Shown here in pieces: positions 5,329 to 7,779 of a stretch of 7,779 nucleotides of DNA. The DNA lies in contig PWHM01000048.1 of NCBI GenBank assembly GCA_003554915.1, forward strand, positions 1 to 7,779, written 5' to 3'. Position 1 is the first letter of the stretch, and each line of letters begins with the position of its first letter. The notes under the pieces are model-generated. The model had not been told where the DNA came from. It worked only from the letters and a program-made list of their open reading frames with translations, and did no database searches. Source of the stretch: Candidatus Nealsoniibacteriota bacterium (GTDB lineage Bacteria; Patescibacteriota; Minisyncoccia; Minisyncoccales; PWPS01). The position numbers and the translations under genes were made by a program.

Positions 5329-5787
5329 ATGAATAAAAAAACAATTATTACAGCAGCTATAATAATAGGTTTGATTTTTGGATTTTATCTATTACAAGCT
5401 CCGAGGGAGGTCCGGGGAGAGATGGAGGTGTATATGGGAGAGAATTGTCAGTGTTGTGAGGTGTATGCGAATATAATGAGTAGGAATTACGAAGTTGAGA
5501 AAAAAGTTTTGAGCAATGTTGAGCTCGGTGAATTGAAAAATGAGTGGGGCATTCCCCGGGAACTTTCCAGTTGCCATACAACAATAATAGACGATTATCT
5601 GGTGGAAGGGCACATCCCCATGGAGGCCATAGAAGAACTCAGAAAGACCGGTAAAGAGATAGAAGGAATCGGGATGGCCGGCATGCCGGCCGGATCACCG
5701 GGTATGGGAGGGTTTAAAAACGAGCCCTTCGAAATTTATGAGATTTCCGAACCGAACCTAAAGGGTAATTTATTTTTGGAATTATGA
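5329..5787 (+). CDS. copG: CopG/DUF411-family copper protein
   Basis: A 152-aa protein with a signal or anchor (about residues 5-22) followed by a DUF411 (PF04214) domain. CQCC (40-43) and SCH (81-83) supply the conserved cysteines. EGHIP (93-97) is the family's conserved VEGHVP-like segment, and GMAGMPAGSPGM (115-126) is its Met-rich GMPxGSPGM signature. Characterised CopG proteins are periplasmic, thioredoxin-like copper-resistance proteins that hold a cysteine-bridged copper cluster and may act in copper redox handling. All signature residues are present, so it should be functional. The start ATG 5329 is one base after the preceding stop. An in-frame GTG at 5296 would add 11 residues but overlap the previous gene and precede the signal peptide. 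It overlaps the next gene by ATGA. This is the clearest copper marker besides CsoR. Confidence 0.93.
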   Translation: MNKKTIITAAIIIGLIFGFYLLQAPREVRGEMEVYMGENCQCCEVYANIMSRNYEVEKKVLSNVELGELKNEWGIPRELSSCHTTIIDDYLVEGHIPMEAIEELRKTGKEIEGIGMAGMPAGSPGMGGFKNEPFEIYEISEPNLKGNLFLEL

Positions 5788-6278
5788 AAAAAACGGTTTT
5801 TACCGCTTTATTACTTTTACTTCCCGGGCGAGTTTTGGCTCATTGTCCGCTTTGTACTATAGGCGCCGGTGCGGCGGGAGGTTTTGCGGTCTGGCTGGGT
5901 GTTTCCCAAGGAGCGGTGGGAGTGTTCATAGGAGCCTTCGGATTTGCCGTCGGGCTGTTGGTAGCTAAAAGGTTTAAAAATATCCCGAATTATCTTTTCG
6001 GGCTACTTTCTTTCATATTTACCGTTTTGCCCGTCGCCACTCTGTTCGGTGACGTGCATGGAATTTTTATTCCCTTTATGGGGGAATACGGGGAGGTTTT
6101 TATGATAAATCAATTTCTTTTGGGATCGGTTATAGGTGCTTTGGTACTGATTTTCAGCCCTCCGCTAAGCGAAAAGATAAAAGAGATAAGAGGGAAGACG
6201 CATCCTTTCCAGACCATGATTATCACTTTTTCTTTATTGATTTTAGTTTCAATATTCGTAGAAATTTTTCTTTTTTAA
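5784..6278 (+). CDS. Polytopic membrane protein with exported HCPLC motif
   Basis: A 164-aa protein overlapping copG by 4 nt (ATGA), so translationally coupled. The N-terminus looks like a signal peptide ending near LAH (18-20). Directly after it comes HCPLC (20-24), a CxxC with a preceding His that would lie at the outer membrane face. The remainder has about four further hydrophobic helices (roughly 27-60, 69-90, 104-125 and 142-164) with small-residue-rich packing. I recall conserved hypothetical proteins starting with HCPLCTxGAGAA, without a known function. The CxxC could bind Cu(I) or work in thiol redox, and the neighbouring CopG would be a natural partner; both points are inference. 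There is no Shine-Dalgarno sequence. It ends 3 nt before the next gene. Confidence 0.82.
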   Translation: MKKTVFTALLLLLPGRVLAHCPLCTIGAGAAGGFAVWLGVSQGAVGVFIGAFGFAVGLLVAKRFKNIPNYLFGLLSFIFTVLPVATLFGDVHGIFIPFMGEYGEVFMINQFLLGSVIGALVLIFSPPLSEKIKEIRGKTHPFQTMIITFSLLILVSIFVEIFLF

Positions 6279-6281
6279 TCT

Positions 6282-6824
6282 ATGAACAATTCCCAAAAGG
6301 CACAAAAATTAAAAGAAAAAATCGAATCAATTTCGGAAAAAGAAAAGATGGATCTTTCTTCCGACCAGGACTTGTCTTTAGCGCTAATGAATCTGATAAG
6401 TATAGAGGAGCATTTCGTTTTTACCGGTTCGAAAACCGGGAAAAGCAATTATTACGATTTGGCAAACGAGGTACGGAGCATCAGGAAAGAACTGCTTAAA
6501 GAAATCGTTACCGATTACGAGGGAGAAGTGTGGTGCATTTCCAAGCATCTGCTTGCCGGCTCTATGAGGCTTATGGAAGTGGGAATGAAAGAATTGGATC
6601 GAAAAAACAAAAAGAAAGCCGATGAGATGTTTAGTCATTCTTACAGCTTATACAGCTTATTTTGGGCCGTAAATAAAGATTCATTCAGCTTGGACGGTGA
6701 GGAAGGCGATTCGGAAAAGATCAAGAAAAAAGAGCTAAAAAACACTTCAAAAAAAGAAAAAAGCACCTTCCTCTTTAAATTAAAAGAAAAAGTTTCCTCT
6801 CTTGTTGATTGTTGCCGGGAGTAA
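6282..6824 (+). CDS. Soluble helical protein with C-terminal CC pair, unknown family
   Basis: A 180-aa protein without signal peptide or membrane segment, highly charged and predicted almost wholly alpha-helical. The core (about 26-135), with LALMNLISIEEHF (33-45) and GEVWCISKHLLAGSMRLMEVG (81-101), looks like a conserved helical bundle. I recall similar conserved hypotheticals in CPR genomes. Residues 138-162 are a lysine/glutamate-rich linker, and the C-terminal helix ends in DCCRE (C177, C178). Cysteines are otherwise limited to C85. The tail pair could bind a soft metal or receive it from the CxxC proteins around it, but that is inference. It is the only soluble cytoplasmic member of the run besides CsoR. 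A possible promoter for the next gene lies right after its stop. Confidence 0.78.
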   Translation: MNNSQKAQKLKEKIESISEKEKMDLSSDQDLSLALMNLISIEEHFVFTGSKTGKSNYYDLANEVRSIRKELLKEIVTDYEGEVWCISKHLLAGSMRLMEVGMKELDRKNKKKADEMFSHSYSLYSLFWAVNKDSFSLDGEEGDSEKIKKKELKNTSKKEKSTFLFKLKEKVSSLVDCCRE

Positions 6825-6850
6825 TCCTTTCATTGGCAATTTTTTTCCTA

Positions 6851-6875
6851 TATAATTAAGAAAATCAACAAGGAG
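6851..6875 (+). promoter_or_regulatory. Possible internal promoter and Shine-Dalgarno sequence
   Basis: TATAAT (6851-6856) is a perfect -10 box, but there is no good -35 at the right distance: TTGGCA at 6833-6838 leaves only 12 nt. AAGGAG (6870-6875) lies 3 nt before ATG 6879, and it is the only clear Shine-Dalgarno sequence in the window. Together they suggest that the genes from 6879 on can be expressed separately. Confidence 0.4.
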
Positions 6876-6878
6876 TGT

Positions 6879-7433
6879 ATGCATGTTAAAAGACTCGTAT
6901 GCGGAGCCAAAGCGTTTTTTTCTACGCTTACGAGCTTTAAAAATTTTATTTTATTTTTACTTTCCACCGGCCTGTTTTGGTTCTTTTTAATTGTAATTAC
7001 GGATTTTCAAGCGGTTGGTTCCGCCCTGTCCGGCTCGGGAAATATAATCTTTAATCTCAGGAGCGTTGTCCATAACACGTTTTCGGGTTTCACGTCTTTT
7101 TCACGAGTGACTACGGTCTTGATTTCAGTCTTGTTCGGGCTCAATCTGGTTGCTTTTAAGGAAGTCACATTAAGGAAAAGTATTGATAAAAAGTATGTCA
7201 GTGCAACTACCGGAGGGTTGGTCTTCAGCTTTTTGGGAGCCGGGTGCGGAGCCTGCGGGGTTTTGGCGATTTCTTTTTTATCCTTTTTCGGGATGGGGGC
7301 ACTGGTTTCCGCACTCCCTTTCGGGGGAGCCGAATTTGATCTTTTCGGGATTGTATTTTTTACCGTTTCTTTAATATTTATTTCAAGTCAATTAATAAAT
7401 AAAAATAATCGTAAAATAAGTTATGAAAAATAA
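6879..7433 (+). CDS. Membrane protein with intramembrane GAGCGACG motif
   Basis: A 184-aa protein with about four to five transmembrane segments (roughly 22-42, 77-95, 112-132 and 154-171, plus a hydrophobic stretch at 134-148). GAGCGACG (120-127) places C123 and C126 as a CxxC within a membrane helix, followed by LPFGGAEF (146-153). I recall conserved hypotheticals with GxGCxACG and LPFGG in this spacing, but no assigned function. A CxxC inside a helix resembles the CPC-type ion site of copper ATPases in principle, though the spacing differs and the protein has no ATPase domains. It may carry or sequester Cu(I), which is inference. The start ATG 6879 is supported by AAGGAG just upstream, with a short spacer. 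The gene overlaps csoR by 11 nt, tying it to the regulator. Confidence 0.82.
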   Translation: MHVKRLVCGAKAFFSTLTSFKNFILFLLSTGLFWFFLIVITDFQAVGSALSGSGNIIFNLRSVVHNTFSGFTSFSRVTTVLISVLFGLNLVAFKEVTLRKSIDKKYVSATTGGLVFSFLGAGCGACGVLAISFLSFFGMGALVSALPFGGAEFDLFGIVFFTVSLIFISSQLINKNNRKISYEK

Positions 7434-7695
7434 CAAACAAAAAGTAATAACGAACTTGAAGAAAGCTCGCAGTCTCTTGCAAAAGCAGATTGAGATGGTT
7501 GAAGAGGACGAGTATTGCATTGACATAATGCAACAAAACCTGGCCGTTATAGGGATGCTCAAATCTTCTCATGAGAAGCTTATGAGAAACCACCTCAACA
7601 CCTGCTTCAGACACGCCATGGAAACCGACGACGAAGAAAAAAAACAAGAAATGATCGAGGAGATTATAAAAGTTATGCGTTTTTTAAATAAGTAA
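7423..7695 (+). CDS. csoR: CsoR-family copper-sensing transcriptional repressor
   Basis: A 90-aa all-helical protein of the CsoR/RcnR family (DUF156). EEDEYCID (27-34) and the cysteine/histidine set C32, H57 and C61 reproduce the Cys-x24-His-x3-Cys spacing of the Cu(I) triad of Mycobacterium tuberculosis CsoR (C36, H61, C65). A tyrosine (Y31) precedes the first Cys as in CsoR. Nickel- and cobalt-sensing relatives differ at these places, so copper is the likely inducer: Cu(I) binding releases the repressor from DNA. The N-terminal helix lacks the usual RLKRIEGQVRG sequence (here NLKKARSLLQK, 11-21), so DNA contacts may differ. It overlaps the upstream gene by 11 nt and ends one base before the HMA gene. 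The likely target is the inverted repeat at 3545-3563, and perhaps others outside the window. Confidence 0.9.
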   Translation: MKNNKQKVITNLKKARSLLQKQIEMVEEDEYCIDIMQQNLAVIGMLKSSHEKLMRNHLNTCFRHAMETDDEEKKQEMIEEIIKVMRFLNK

Positions 7696-7696
7696 G

Positions 7697-7779
7697 ATGA
7701 AAAAAGAATTTGACATATCGGGAATGCACTGCATTAGTTGTGCAAATTCCATTGAAAAGGAAGTCGTCAAAATGGACGG
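7697..7779 (+). CDS. Heavy-metal-associated domain protein, 5' end only (copper P-type ATPase or CopZ)
   Basis: Twenty-seven complete codons (plus two bases of a 28th) before the window ends. The sequence begins MKKEFDISGMHCISCANSIE, the classic GMxCxxC metal site at the start of an HMA (PF00403) ferredoxin-like domain (C12, C15), followed by the usual helix. Next to csoR the expected genes are copA, the Cu(I)-exporting P1B-type ATPase with an N-terminal HMA domain, or the small chaperone copZ. The visible part cannot tell these apart. One base separates it from the csoR stop, so the two are probably cotranscribed. Confidence 0.88.
   Translation, partial: MKKEFDISGMHCISCANSIEKEVVKMD

Noticed and set aside
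6812..6846. Terminator after the helical-protein gene (TTGCC...GGCAA then T-run)
   Set aside because: The stem is only 5 bp with a loop of about 20 nt, too weak to call. The internal promoter is a separate, tentative call.

Overview
The window looks like a chromosomal segment of a Candidate Phyla Radiation (Patescibacteria) bacterium. The signs are short intergenic gaps, almost no Shine-Dalgarno sequences (only the gene at 6879 has a clear one), adenine-rich start contexts, small LOG-family and NMP-kinase-like housekeeping genes, and several small membrane or secreted proteins that I recognise only as conserved hypotheticals. TGA is used as a stop (947, 2760, 5787), so the UGA-recoded Gracilibacteria and Absconditabacteria are unlikely. 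The lineage is inferred from sequence style, not from a marker gene.

Left part (1-2760): three housekeeping-like plus-strand genes. They are an exported ComEC-C-terminal-like metallo-beta-lactamase-fold protein (93-947), a LOG-family nucleotide phosphoribohydrolase (start moved to ATG 980, where a promoter places it as a probably leaderless mRNA) and an enlarged adenylate-kinase-like protein with a four-cysteine LID and extra N- and C-terminal segments (1687-2760).

Middle (2757-3505): a perfect-hexamer TTGACA/TATAAT promoter whose -35 overlaps the kinase stop codon drives a structured non-coding RNA of about 130 nt. The RNA has a 10-bp closing stem and a strong intrinsic terminator, and it is possibly 6S RNA. 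It is followed by a gene-free stretch with a 13-bp inverted repeat and an array of palindromic CGTCATTCCC... repeats, including a duplicated MITE-like composite of about 113 bp.

Right part (3506-7779): a probable copper-homeostasis operon. A TTGACA-N17-TAATCT promoter is followed at its start site by a 7-5-7 inverted repeat, a candidate CsoR operator. Then come a 71-aa and a 231-aa membrane-anchored protein sharing a C-terminal GMVGGC motif, a four-helix membrane protein with SCCSHY, a secreted protein with THTVDL and PPGGHHR motifs, a CopG/DUF411 copper protein, an HCPLC membrane protein, a soluble helical protein ending in a CC pair, a GCGACG membrane protein, a CsoR-family repressor with an intact Cys-His-Cys Cu(I) triad, and the start of an HMA-domain protein (copper ATPase or chaperone) cut by the window end. 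Most of these genes abut or overlap.

Working model (inference): CsoR senses Cu(I) and releases the operon. The HMA protein/ATPase handles cytoplasmic copper, while CopG and the uncharacterised Cys/His/Met-rich membrane and secreted proteins bind or relay copper at or outside the membrane. The uncharacterised genes between the GMVGGC pair and CsoR are the most interesting content of the window.
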